Assembly (NCBI GenBank): GCA_015179125.1
Contig: WHVA01000085.1
Coordinates: 225,867 to 289,866, forward strand
DNA: 64,000 bases
Direction: 5' to 3'
Origin: Gautieria morchelliformis
Lineage: Eukaryota; Basidiomycota; Agaricomycetes; Gomphales; Gomphaceae
Shown: positions 21,604-33,116 of the stretch, in pieces
Layout of the letters: every line of letters begins with the position of its first letter
Position numbering within the stretch: position 1 is the first letter of the stretch
Notes under the pieces: generated by a model
What the model was told of the DNA's origin: nothing
Databases searched by the model: none
What the model saw: the letters and a program-made list of their open reading frames with translations, nothing else
Position numbers and translations under genes: made by a program

Positions 21604-24600
21604 TATGTACATCACTCCGTTCGCCGATCGCTCTCTCCCTATTCGACGGAAAGCCAGCCACTGCTGGTTTCATTCACGAATACCTAGATACTAGTCTCAC
21701 CTTCAGCGACTCCTCTTCGCAGGACGTTTCGCTACTTGTCACAAAGTTACACCCTTCGGCTGCAATCGTTCTTGGGCTTCCGTGGCTTCGCTCTACGAAA
21801 CGCACCATCAATTGGGGCTCTCTCTCAATTACCTTTCCTTCCAGCACCGGTTTCATGCTCCCACGTATGACAGTCGCCATGGCCTGTATGATGATTTCCC
21901 CGCTGGCTATCTTCAACAGTATCCCCAAACTCCACACTGCATCGATGACATCGCCACTGCCAGTTCCTGGTTCACACCCGTCCCCGCCATCCTTGGGTTA
22001 CATCCTGAACACGGCGATTGGACCACTCTCCTATGTCCTGGTCCTTTCACCGGACATCACTTCTTCGCCCACTCCGATTCCGAATCTTTCTGGTTACGAA
22101 CAGACGTTCGACGTGGATGGCGAACCCTTGCTTCTCTCAACCAAGCCGATCAAGGATCGCTCCTCTGAGTCCTCTATATCACTTCCTAACAATCTCATTC
22201 GTCCATTTTCAGTCACGAAAAAACCGATTATAGAAACCGAACCTATCCGACCAAAAACAGAGCCCGTTCCGCGTCATTCTCGTCCCTGTACACCATGTAC
22301 AGAATTACTGATCGATGACCACCTCCCATTCCATTCTTCACCTCCTGATCCACCTCCGACGAGGAGGGTAACGCCACATATAAGCCTAATCAGCGCAGCC
22401 GCCTTTGAACTAATCATGAAACTTGGCGAAGAAGAAACCTTCATGTTAAACATGCACCCTTCCATCCCTGAGCCGAGTTCGCTTTGCGCTGTAGGCAACA
22501 CACCAGCCCCGACCACACTCCTCCACGAAAACCCTTTACCGAAGGACGAGTTGGAAATGTTCAGGGCTGTGGTACCAGAGGAGTACCACGACTTCGTCGA
22601 TATCTTCTCGCGTGCTAAAGCCAAAGACCTGCCCCCACATCGCCCTTATGACCACACCATTGAAATCGAGAATGATGGCACACCACCTCACGGCCCAATA
22701 TACCCACTCTTGAACAGCGAGTTAGAGGCTCTCCGCGAATATCTCGAAGAAATGCTTGGCAAGGGATTTATCCACTCCTCCCAATCACCCGGTGGCGCCC
22801 CTGTTGTCTTTGCGAAAAAGAAGGATGGCACACTGCGAATGTGTGTGGACTATCAAGGGCTAAATCGTATCACGCGAAAGAACAAGTACCTTATCCCACT
22901 GATTCCAAGCCTTATTGACCAACTCAAAAGTGCAAACGTCTATACCAAATTCGACCTTCGCGCCGGGTTCAATAATGTTCGGATCGCCTCTGGCTAAGAG
23001 TAGAAGACAGCCTTCCGAACTCAATATGGGTCCTTCGAATATCTCATCATGCTGTTTGGATTAATGAATGCTCCGGCGACGTTCCAACACTTCATGAATG
23101 ACATCTTCCAAGACATGGCTGACGTCTTCGTTGTAGTCTACCTTGACGACATCCTCATCTTCTCCAAGAATAGGGAAGACCACTTAGAGCATGTCCGAAT
23201 GGTCCTTGCCCGTCTTCGAAAACACAACCTCTTCATAAAGTCAGAGAAGTGCCTCTTCCATTCGAACTGGGTTGAGTTTCTCGGATTTATCATCTCTCCT
23301 GCTGAGGTCTCTATGGACATCGAAAAGACAGCTGCAATCACAAAGTGGCCTGTGCCGACGAACATTCGCGAAGTCCAATCGTTCCTGGGCTTTGCGAACT
23401 TCTACAGAAGATTCATCATTTCGTTCTCAGACATTGTCCTGCCACTCACTCGCCTGACCAGGAAGGATACTCCATTCGCCTGGGACGCGAAGCAACAGGA
23501 GGCTTTCGAAGCACTCAAGGCTGCGTTCTCACAGGCCCCAGTCCTCATCCACTTCGACCCGAATAACCCGATCGTCATCGAAACGGAAGCCTCCGACTAC
23601 GCCATCGCCGCCATCATCTCTCAGATCACCCCCTCCGATGGTGATATCCACCCGATCGCCTTTTATTCGCGAGGAATGGCACCTGCCGAAATGAACTACG
23701 AGATCTATGACAAGGAGCTGCTCGCCATCTTTTGTGCCTTCAAGCAATGGCAAAACTACCTCGAAGGGGCATCCCACGTCATCCTCGTCCTCTCCGACCA
23801 CAAAAACCTTGAGTACTTCGCAACTACAAAACAGCTGACCCGATGACAGGTCCGTTGGTCCGAACACCTGTCAGGGTTCAACTATATCATTCGCTACCGG
23901 GCTGGGCGACTTGGCACAAAGCCTGATGCATTGACCTGTCGGGGCGACGTGTACCCAAAAGGGGGGGATGGTGCTTACGCATTGGCAAATCCCCATAACT
24001 TCCAGTCGATGTTTAAGACCGGGCAACTCATTCGCGCCATCATCCTTGACTCTGCATCACTGTTAACATCCATCCAACAGGGCCAGTTGACCGATCCCTT
24101 GTCCTCAGCCCAGATTACTCGTCTTCAGTCTCAATCATTGGCAATCACCCCTTCGAATGTGAAGTCAGACCCCTGGTCACTTGGAGAGGATGGCAGAATG
24201 CTGTTATACAAACAGCGAACGTATGTCCCCGATCATAATGATATTCGCTTGGACATCCTTCGCTCGCTGCATGATAATCAGTTAGCAGGCCACCCAGGGA
24301 TCAGCAAAACGATGAAAAACATTCGGAGACAGTATCATTGGCCGAACATGTCCACGTTTGTCACCAACTATATCGGCTCCTGTTCCAAGTGTCGCCACGC
24401 TAAGTCCATTCATCACAAACCCTTCGGTCCACTTCGCTTTCTACCCATCAGCCAATGACCTTGGGATTCAATCTCCACGGACTTCATCGAAGGGCTCCCA
24501 CCATCGGATGGGCACGATATGATCCTTGTCATTGTCGACAGGCTAACGAAGATGGCCCTGTTCATTCCGACATTCTCAGACATCGATTCGGGAGACGTCG

Positions 24601-24642
24601 CCATGTTCTTCCTTCAACACGTATTCGCTAAACACGGTAGCC
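21604..24642 (+). pseudogene. Element A pol, part 1: protease remnant, RT, RNase H, first part of integrase
   Basis: The protease remainder has AIVLGLPWL. RT has [46 protein letters not shown] and catalytic YLDD. RNase H has ETEASDYAIAAIIS and YDKELLAIF. The integrase zinc-binding region has AGHPGISKTMKNIRRQYHWP with CSKCRHAK, and the core begins [16 protein letters not shown]. It is dead: stops TAA and TAG interrupt RT near 22996-23004, a TGA replaces an expected Arg after KQLTR (about 23844), and another TGA falls at PISQ*PWDS (about 24456). A C solo LTR cuts the integrase at 24643. Confidence 0.9.
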
Positions 24643-25118
24643 TGTCAGGGACACCCTGTTTTCCATTTCCAGTTCCGACACCGCACCCATTTCCGACTCC
24701 GGTTCCGGTTCCAATTCCATCTCCGCCTCCGCTTTCGGAAATGATTCCGCTTCTGGGAGAACTTCCACCAGTTCTGTTCGCCCTGCCAGTTCCACTCCAA
24801 TTTCTAACTTCCACTCTCGGAACAGTGTCAGAAATCAAGCGACTCGCGTAATAGATGGCATCAAGGGTCGATCAAGGGTCAGGGTGGTCAAGGAGATGGA
24901 GGGTTGATGGAGGGTGCCAAGTGTTGTCCCTGGCTGCGCAGCGTAGTATAATACGGGCTCGCTGACATTGGGGGTCCTTAGACTTTTCTCTTTGGATTCC
25001 CCTTGTCAGGTGAGAATCCCCTCTCTTGTATACTCTGTTCATTTATACATACTTTGGATTTCCCCTTGTCAGTTGTGTGATAGTGTGATCTCCACAACCA
25101 GCCAGGGTTGCCCTTACA
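24643..25118 (+). repeat. Solo LTR of element C in the A integrase gene
   Basis: It is 476 bp, TGTCAGGGACACC...GGTTGCCCTTACA, flanked by TSD TAGCC (24638-24642 and 25119-25123). It is the reverse-oriented relative of the LTRs at 36488-36944 and 42194-42665. A TATA-like tataatac lies near 24947. Confidence 0.93.
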
Positions 25119-26012
25119 TAGCCCCAGTGACATCATCTCCGATCGAGGGAAGCACTTCACCTCCCGATTCTGGACCTCTCTCTGCGAAATCCTCGGCATC
25201 AAAGGCAACCTTTCTACAGCCTACCACCCCCAAACCGATGGACAAACCGAACGAGTAAACCAAATCCTCGAGCAGTATCTCCGAGTCTATATCAACTACC
25301 AGCAGGACGATTGGGTCAACCTCTTGCCTCTCGCCGAATTCGCTTACAACAACACAGCCCATTCGGCGACTCAGGTCACACCCTTCTTCGCCAACAAAGG
25401 TTTCCATCCCAAGCTCGAAGTATCGCTCACTTCGGTCGCTTCCGAGGACACTTATCGCCAGTCGGCAGACCTCAAGGACCTTCACCAGTATCTTCGAGAT
25501 CAAATCAAGAAATCAATTATCCAGTACACATCAGCCACAACCACTCGCCGCATTCCGATCCCTGAGTTTCAGGTCGGCGACAGAGTATGGCTCGACTTGC
25601 GAAATATTCGCACAAAACGACCTTCGAAGAAACTCGACCACCGAAGACTTGGCCCATATCCTATCACGGCTAAAATATCTTCTCATGCATTTCGCTTAGG
25701 CTTACCACTGGACCTTCGCCAGATCCACCCTGTGTTTCATGTATCCCTTCTCGAACCAGCCACGACATCTACCATCCTAGGTCGATACGCAGAACCCCCA
25801 CCACCTATCGAAATTGACTCTGCGGATGAGTACGAGATCACTAAGATCCTCGACAGTCGCATTCGCCGGAAGTGATTGGAATACCTAGTGGAGTGGAAGG
25901 GATACGAACACACTCCCGACACTACGTCTTGGGAACCCTCTTCGAATGTTACTAATTCTGCTCGCAGACTCGCCAAATTCCATGCGAAGTACCCCCAGAA
26001 ACCCAAGGCTTA
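25119..26012 (+). pseudogene. Element A pol, part 2: integrase C-terminal half and chromodomain
   Basis: The integrase continues with ISDRGKHFTSRFW, TAYHPQTDGQTERVNQILEQYLRVY (Asp and Glu catalytic residues) and the GPY/F region (RRLGPYPITAKIS). The chromodomain reads DEYEITKILDSRIRRK, then a TGA (25873-25875), then LEYLVEWKGYEHTPDTTSWEP. It ends with QKPKA and a TAG at about 26010-26012. The TGA stands where an Arg codon CGA is expected. Confidence 0.88.
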
Positions 26013-26116
26013 GACGTTTACCGAACCCCAAGAAAACGATACTCTGTTCACATTCTACCTATAGATTCAACTCCCTTAATTAATCTCCTCTCAATCCTCA
26101 CCCAACTCCTTTCGAC

Positions 26117-26860
26117 TCATTCTACGCCTGCACCCGACGCCTCTTCGGACGCTCCGAGCTCCCCATCAACCTCTTCGCTCCCCCCTCGATGGCTAGTAGG
26201 GGTACCCGAGGGTTGCGCATCATACTTGGCTATCGTCCTGACCATACCCCTGGCTATCCTTGCCCTCCTACCTTCGCCATCAGGGGCGAAACAGATGCGC
26301 AGTTGCCTCACCCTGATAGGCTCTGCAGATTTCGCCGACCCAGGCATACCCTCGGCCGACTGCGAACCAGAGCAGGGAACTTCGCCGAGTACATCACCAA
26401 GTTAGCATGGATGTCACAAGAATACAGGAGAAAACCGTACCTTCCGGGTCCTCTCTGGTCACCTCCCTTTCTTCACACCCCTTCGACGTCAGCGTAAAGG
26501 TCGGAGCCGGAGTCGAATCAATATCCGCTTCCACGGGTACCGATTCCAATGTCGATACCGAGCTCTCCAACCACACCCTCGTTTTCTGAATCGCCGCCGC
26601 CAGCTCGTCTACTTCGGACGGTCTCTCAAACATGTGGTCGACCACCTCCTCGGCCTCTAGCATTTTCCGAAGCTCCTCCTAGACCTCATCGCTAAGCGAA
26701 CGAAAGCTAAACAAAGAGACAGGCCGGTACTCACCTGGACTCCTGCCGCATCCACCAACCACTGCTCCACATCCCCTCGCGACTCTCCCCGAAGCTCCGG
26801 CCTAACCCTCGACACGTCCTGCGACCGATCGAGGAGAGCTGAGTATCCAGGTGTCGTCAT
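26117..26860 (-). CDS. Antisense accessory gene of element A, unknown 200-residue protein
   Basis: Three exons (26860-26735, 26654-26441, 26379-26117) join in frame through GT-AG introns of 80 and 61 bp, with no stop until TGA/TAG-type termination at 26117. The protein starts MTTPGYSALLDRSQ, has an acidic helical middle (AEEVVDHMFERPSEVDELAAAIQ), then a Ser/Thr-rich part and a basic segment (RVRQLRICFAPDGEGRRARIARGM). I recognise no domain. It lies between the chromodomain and the 3' LTR on the opposite strand to pol, the same position as the Zn2Cys6 gene of element B. A promoter-like module lies just upstream (26919-26957). An in-frame ATG at 26914 exists but is too close to the TATA-like box. 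That the frame stays open while pol is riddled with stops argues for a real gene. Confidence 0.6.
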
Positions 26861-26918
26861 AAGGGCAGTACTCTTGGCTGGGGTGCTTAGTTGGGCCCCA
26901 TAACCCCGTTCCACGCCG

Positions 26919-26957
26919 CGTTTTTAAACAGAAAAAGAAGTTGTGCACGGACCACGC
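26919..26957 (-). promoter_or_regulatory. Promoter-like module of the antisense gene of A
   Basis: Read leftwards it has GCGTGGTCCGTGCACA (26957-26942), then a TATA-like gtttaaaa (about 26927-26920), then the gene ATG 60 bp on. The same GTGGTCCGTGCAC core, followed by TATA, recurs at 43703-43736 and 47775-47811 in the Helitrons. Confidence 0.5.
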
Positions 26958-27057
26958 AGCTACGCAGGGCCCAGGCTTCAGAGATCCCATCGGGGACCCA
27001 TTACGTCTTTAACAGTTCCGCCCCACCATAGCACGCAGTGTCGTTGGACTCCGAAGC

Positions 27058-27071
27058 TAGGAGGGGGGTGC
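27058..27071 (+). other. Polypurine tract of element A
   Basis: The tract aggaggggggtgc lies immediately before the 3' LTR (27072), where plus-strand priming would start. Confidence 0.75.
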
Positions 27072-28104
27072 TGTCACGACCGGTTTATTTCTCCTACCGC
27101 GCTACCTCTATGTTCCCCCTCGTCACTCCCTAGCATCTTCGCCAGAGTTCGCCGCACCTACTGACCACTTCCCCTCTACGCCCACTCTACCCGCTGTTCG
27201 CCCCATTCTCCGAACCGCTATTCGCTGCTCGCGCATTTCGTCAGCAGGCACGCCATCGAATATGATCGATACCATTCACCCGGAATGATGGTTCATCATT
27301 AACCCCATCATCTTCTTAAATCCAACCCCATTGGGTGTTCATATGGCCAAAGTGTGATCGCAGGACGTCTCTTCCATAGGCCGTGCGGGATCAACCCAGT
27401 AAACGAAGAGCCCGTGCAGGGTAGCATGTATGCGGGTCCCAAGACATGGTTTTGTCCATAAGTGCCTTCGCTCCCTTTATTCTCCGTTGTTTCATGTTCG
27501 CATTCTCCCCTCAATCTATTGTATGTTTATTCCATCTACCTAGTATCATGACTGCACACCCCTATCCAACCCTGACTCGTGATGGCCTCTTTCCTATTCG
27601 CTGATACCTTACGAGCATTCGATATAAGTAGTTTACATTCGCATGTATATTCCCCAGTTCAATTATCATACGTCGTTCATCTTGTGCAGCTTTGACCTCG
27701 CCGTGGTCATCATCCTAAGCCTTCTCTTGGAGATTTCTATCTTCGACCAGCAGAGGACTTAGGCATCACTGGTGAGTTCTCATACTTCATCTTTGTTACC
27801 TTAGCCTTCGAACCATTTTCTGTGCTGTTGGCAAAGGGCTCCGAAGGAGCACCTTCGCCAGCGAAGGGATTGTCGAGACTTAGACAGCCCTTCCATGAGA
27901 CCTTGCACGTTACATCGTCAAGAGTCACGGGCTATTTCGCCACGACTGTAGATAGGGCGAGCCCCGTTTAGGCAAACCCTCTTACCTTGTGAACATTCAT
28001 TGGTTCACCTATTCGCCGAACGGCATACTTATTCACACAAGTTATTCAGGCATTCGCTGTGTTCACTAATACACGATATTAACGCCTGAAAACCAATCTT
28101 GACA
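27072..28104 (+). repeat. 3' LTR of element A
   Basis: It has the same length as the 5' LTR (1,033 bp), with about a dozen mostly C/T differences, and is followed by TSD CAAAC (28105-28109). Confidence 0.93.
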
Positions 28105-28109
28105 CAAAC

Positions 28110-28521
28110 TTGACCTTGCTGTGATCATCGTCTTAAGCCTTCTCTTGGAGATTTCTATCTTCGACCAGCAGAGGACTTAGGCATCACTGGTGAGTTCTCA
28201 TACTTCATCTTCGTTACCTTAGCCTTCGAACTATTTTCTGTGCTGTTGGCGAAGGGCTCCGAAGGAGCACCTTCGCCGGCGAAGGGATTGTCGCTACTTA
28301 GACAGCCCTTCCGTGACACCTTGCACGGTACATCGTCAAGTGCCACGGGCCATTTCGCTACGACTGTAGATAGGGCAAGCCCCGTTCGGGCAACCCTCTT
28401 ATCTTGTAAACATTCATTGGTTCAGGTATTCGCTGAACGGCATACTTATTCGCACAAACTATTCGGGCATTCGCTGTGTTCACTAATACATGATATTAAT
28501 GCCTAAAAACCAATCTTGACA
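28110..28521 (+). repeat. Old A-related solo LTR, right part
   Basis: It continues the LTR interrupted at 11356. It is homologous to the last ~410 bp of the A LTR and ends CCAATCTTGACA, followed by TSD CTTTC (28522-28526). Confidence 0.88.
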
Positions 28522-28765
28522 CTTTCCAGATGTGCATGTATATTGAATCATCTCACCCACTGTTTAGGCTCAACCAGGTACTCTCTCAGGAGGTGTGTAT
28601 TGTTACATTTCCCTCAGATCAGACTTCTCAAAAATTTCCTTTGCAAAGGGCGAGGCATTGGCATTTCTATATGTAGCATATCTAATCATGAGTTGCGTCA
28701 CATCGTCGGTCGCTCTTCTTGCCTTTAATTACAACTACCACCACCGTTACCCCACATGCTATACC

Positions 28766-29179
28766 ATGCCTCGCTCTGATCGCCTGCATCTCACCCATTG
28801 TGCCAACCCATACCCGGCCACAAGGCGGAAAAGGTGCATTGTGCCGCATATAACAAGTGTTCGCTGTCTCATGTATCGCTCAGGGAGGATGGTGGACCCT
28901 CAGTTGACAGGTGAGCAATATTATTCCCAGCACTAGTATTACTCACACACTAGTTCTAGATCATCTAATATATCTGCAGTTGAATGTAGTATGCTGTACT
29001 ACGTTTGTTTTTTGACGATTTTCTAATCGTCAGCACAGCGAATTCACGCCACCGAATCAAGCCAGGAATCGAAAATCAAAGCCGAGGAAGAATGCCAAGC
29101 GATCAAGGCACGCAAAGAGATAATGCTTAAGCTGAAGCATGAGATTGAGTTTGAGATTGCAGTGAGGGACTACGCTTGA
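28766..29179 (+). CDS. Possible two-exon small gene or transposon exon, unknown
   Basis: Exons 28766-28910 and 29034-29179 join in frame through a GT-AG intron of 123 bp to 96 residues. The first half has basic and Cys/His residues (HLTHCANPYPATRRKRC); the second is a charged helix (KIKAEEECQAIKARKEIMLKLKHEIEF is its core). I recognise no family. It lies between the old LTR and the transposase gene and may be a leading exon of that transposon or chance. Confidence 0.3.
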
Positions 29180-29647
29180 GATGATCCGGAGGTGCCATGC
29201 GCGAAGGTCAGAGCCATGCTTATTGATCTCATATAGTTTGAAAGAATAGTTACCAGTCCAATACTCTTCATATCATGTTCGAATCCAAACTATTGCACAT
29301 CCAAATTTAAACTCCTACATCACGCACGTTCAGCTCTAGCTTCCTACCACGACTACCTGCACCACCTTGGCACGGTCACACCACATTCTCTACAGGGTCA
29401 CCATAACTCCATTTCATCATGCCAATGTCATCAGAAGCAGCTATACAAGCAGTATGTTGTTGGTTACTCACATATGAGCTGAGGTAACGCTAGATATCTA
29501 GTGTCAATCCAGGATGCACATGGTTGTTTGTGTATGCACGTCATACGTACTTGAAAGGCCTTCAGGATGTTGTATAACTAGGCTAGAACAGCGGAAACAT
29601 GCCCTTGTTGAGGAAGAGCTTCGTTTGAATGAGACCTATCACCAGGG

Positions 29648-31715
29648 ATGGGTGGGCCGACTGGCTGCAAGCTCTCGCAGTCGTGGCACCCCCTCAGGTC
29701 ACCTTTTCCCATACGTGGTAAAGCTGTGTTGAGTGTTTGGAGCACACGTCCAACGATAAATAGCGGCTGCCGCTCTCTGAGTCAACTGCATGATTCCAGC
29801 TCTCAGCATGCGAATGATGTTGATGCCATGGATATAGAGTCCAACATAGAATATGCACCTCCCCTAACGAAACATCAAAGTGGAGAGTTATCTGAGTCAG
29901 AACTACCAGAATTTCAGCCAGGAGCACCGGAGTCTCTGCAAGCAGATGATCTCGATCATGCGAGCAACCCTGAATTACTCAAGGAGATGGGAGTACTCCC
30001 CGATTCAACAAGCTATGAAACGGAATATAAAGCAATCTGCGATCATTACTATGCTTTTTTGTGTGAGACAAGCCCTGTTCCTACTAGGTGGGGTAAGGAC
30101 ACATCTGCTCCTATGGATACAGCGCACAATTTGGACTCTATTGAAGATTCTGTGAGCAATCACTACAACAGCTATTCTACTAGCTCTGTCGACTCTCTGG
30201 CTGCACAGTGGGTATTCAAGATTTCCAAAGGAAATGATCCAGACTCACACCCGTGGACATCCTCCCTGAGTCCCTGCCCATCTTCTGAGGGATCTGATGG
30301 TCAGGACTCTGATGACCCTGAGACTAGTACTACACCGGCCTCCACTCCTGGGCAAATGGATTCAGTGGCATACTGATTTGACTTGCCCGCACCTTGTGCC
30401 CCCGCTGCGACTACGTTTGAGGAATCACACACTCAGCACTGGTGGATTCAACTCACTCTATTGCTGGTGGCATACCTTCACACCAGGCATCACGTTTCAT
30501 TTCGCGCCTGTGCCTTGATACTTTTCACTTTTTGAAGGATATTTGTTGCATTGGGCATGATTGCACAAAACGATGCCATGCCAATCACTTTGAAGACCAC
30601 CCTCAAACATCTGGACCTTGCAGACCGCTTCACGATCTTCGTCGTATGCCCACAGTGCAACTCTCTCCATGATCTGTTGCCTGAGCCTGACAGATCTGCG
30701 GATGCGCTGTGTACTCTATGTGCTTCTGGCCTCTACACTGGATTCCCATCGCTTTTTTCCACAAAAAGCAAACCAAAATTCAAGCCTAAGCTTTCGGCAC
30801 CATCTCATCTGGTTTCCTCCCTCTTGGTCGACTTTCTTGCATGGGCCGGCATTGAAGAAGCCGTCGAACAGTGGCGATACGACCCAAGGCAGGATGGCAT
30901 TTATAAGGACATAATGGATGGTCAAATTTGGAAAAACCTGGAGGGGCCTGACGGCAACACATTTTTTGCACATAATCTTGAATCTGATGAGCTTCGGATT
31001 GGACTCACCCTCAGTCTAGACTGGTGAGTTTCTTCTATTATAATGGCTTTATGTTGGGTCCAGATCTCGTGGCATAGGTTTGGCATCACTAGATCCGATT
31101 CAGGGCCACATCATTCCTCAGGCATTCGCTGTTGCTAACTTACTGGAATTTCTACGATAAGTTCCCAAGAGTTTTCCTTACGTGTGACAGCCAACTCAAT
31201 CCGTGTTTGAAGCTATCATCTGCATAATCTTCTCCTATGTAGCATGACAACTGGCGACAGGGAACCGACCGCTGAAGAGCTGCAACAGCTCCTCATACTC
31301 GTGGTCGATGACCTCCTTCGCCTGTGTTATGATGGCATCAAAATCGTCACTCCCTCACACCCACAGGGTGAGTATCTACATATATACAGCTACTTATGAT
31401 TGACCATGATGCAGGTCGCCTTGTGCGAGTGGCTCTTGTGGCCATGGTGTGTGATCATCCTGTGATGGTCAAGGTCTGTGGATTTGCTGACAAAGCACAC
31501 ATCAATTTGCCATGCACAAGATGCACCATCTCTAAATCTGAATTCTATTCAAGGGAGTCATTCCGCAATTGTAAGAATCTACACAGAGTATACGCCAGTG
31601 TTTTGGAACCCTTCAAGACTTTGGTGTTATTGCTAACACTTCAATCTATCAGAACGTGTCGTTTACAAGGCTCAAAGAATATTAAACAATGCTGCAGCAC
31701 AACTCCGGAAATAAT
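29648..31715 (+). pseudogene. TNP2-like (CACTA/Plavaka-type) DNA transposase, N-terminal part, decayed
   Basis: It opens with a Ser/Glu-rich acidic leader (to a stop at 30376). Then come LLLVAYLHTRHHVSFRACALILF (about 30460-30530, with an in-frame TGA) and FVVCPQCNSLHDLL. KDIMDGQIWKNLEGPDGNTFF and LRIGLTLSLDW follow (about 30900-31023). A garbled segment has FGITRSDSGPHHSSG. After it come GDREPTAEELQQLLILVVDDLLRLCYDGI and RLVRVALVAMVCDHPVMVKVCGFADKAHINLPCTRC (about 31260-31545), the zinc-binding block. These are typical of basidiomycete TNP2-like transposases. Stops and lost splice sites make it non-functional. Confidence 0.8.
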
Positions 31716-33116
31716 TTAATATTTGTACCTTGGTTGCAATCCGCATAAAAACTAGTCTAAGTTAATACGGATGGAAGGCAATACATTTCTTAGCAGCACT
31801 GAACAATAAAATAGAAGACTGTAGGTTCAAGGACACTATCGGGGTCAAAGCGTATTCCAAAATATAAAGGAATGTACTTAGCAGGTGAGTTTATAAATGG
31901 ACTGCCCTGATAATCTACCAGCGCACAGCAATAAAACGAGGGATGAACAAGTTTTTAGAAGTGACTTGTGAAAGTCTCTAATCAGGAAAATCGACTGATC
32001 AGATCGTCTCGAGTATTGGAGTGCGAATGGCAAGACTATCAATTGACAGACTCACTCTGTAGAATTACATCCGGAGGATTAGTCCAAGTGGCTAAGCAGT
32101 AAAGTAACTACTTAACAAGGAATTAGACATTAAAGTAAGTGAATAACCCTAGCTGGGATTAGCAGCTTAGTAAGATGCAAGTCACATGAGGTCACGTGGA
32201 TAGAAGATGTTAGATTGCTGGAATGATTTATTCAAGGAGGTCAGAATGGCCTCCTTTTATATTGTAAAATACACAGGATTATGTAAAATGGGGTTCTTCT
32301 ATCTATTAGGTGAGTGATGTCATATGTAAATATTTGCACTGCTGAAACACACCCTCGTAACTATTGCGGTGTGTTTGTGCAAAGAAATTTGAAATAGATA
32401 GCCAATCACCTTCCCTGGTTTGCACAGCCTTTCACAGCCTTTCACAGCCATACACAGCCTTGCACTGCCCTGCACAGCCCTGCACAGCCGCTATGACATC
32501 AAGGGGCCTATTTGGTGTCATAGCGTTGCGTTTGGAGGATCCATTCATCCAATAGGCTTTGTTAAACCTGCACCCCAGTTTTGGCTTTGTACATCTTTGT
32601 GTGACTTTATACGCAGCCTTGCACAGCCATGGTTGCTATGATGCAAGTCATGTGCCAGCTGGGTTTGAATTGCACAGGCTTGTGTAAGCGGTAAGGACGC
32701 ATTCAGTCTCAGTGGCTGAGTTTGAGTGAGCCAAGGTACCAGAATTGTAGGTGCTTGAGTGCCTGCAACTCCGAGTTCACGGTTCGTGGGAAGCTCCTGT
32801 CGGAGTTTGAAACTGAGCGGCTGTGGCAGAGTTGTGGACGTGCATGGGTTCATAACTCTGCCTGACAGAGTAAGGAGTTTTTGAGCCAGGGAAGCCAAGT
32901 TAAATGGTGAAAAAATAAGAGGAAATTCAAGGAATATTTGAATAGAGTTCTCCCAACAATAGCCACGTATATTAGCTACTATCAGCTGGGAAAACAAGGT
33001 TTTAAAGCGATTTTAATCCTTTTTTCATGAGGCTTTTTGTTAGCAACGGTTCCCACACAGCCAGGCAGCCACACTGACTAATATCACAGAGTTTCCTGAG
33101 TGGAGCCTGAAGAACC
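31716..33116. other. AT-rich spacer inside the transposase, unassigned
   Basis: The transposase frame stops at about 31715 and homology resumes only after 34806. This stretch has no convincing ORF. It contains a run of ttcacagcc/tgcacagcc units (about 32420-32490) and a near-perfect inverted repeat, cgctatgacatca (32490-32502) with tggtgtcatagcg (32513-32525). It is probably another decayed insertion; I could not define its ends. Confidence 0.4.

Larger units (their letters stand above)
11357..28104 (+). mobile_element. Ty3/gypsy chromovirus-type LTR retrotransposon A, degenerate and nested
   Basis: Two 1,033 bp LTRs (11357-12389 and 27072-28104) in direct orientation are flanked by the perfect 5 bp target duplication CAAAC (11352-11356 and 28105-28109). 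The internal region runs protease, reverse transcriptase, RNase H, integrase and chromodomain on the + strand, followed by an antisense gene and a purine-rich tract. It is interrupted by B-family material (12973-21603) and a C solo LTR (24643-25118). The two LTRs differ at about a dozen sites, mostly C/T, so the insertion is not very recent. No recognisable gag remains. Confidence 0.93.
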
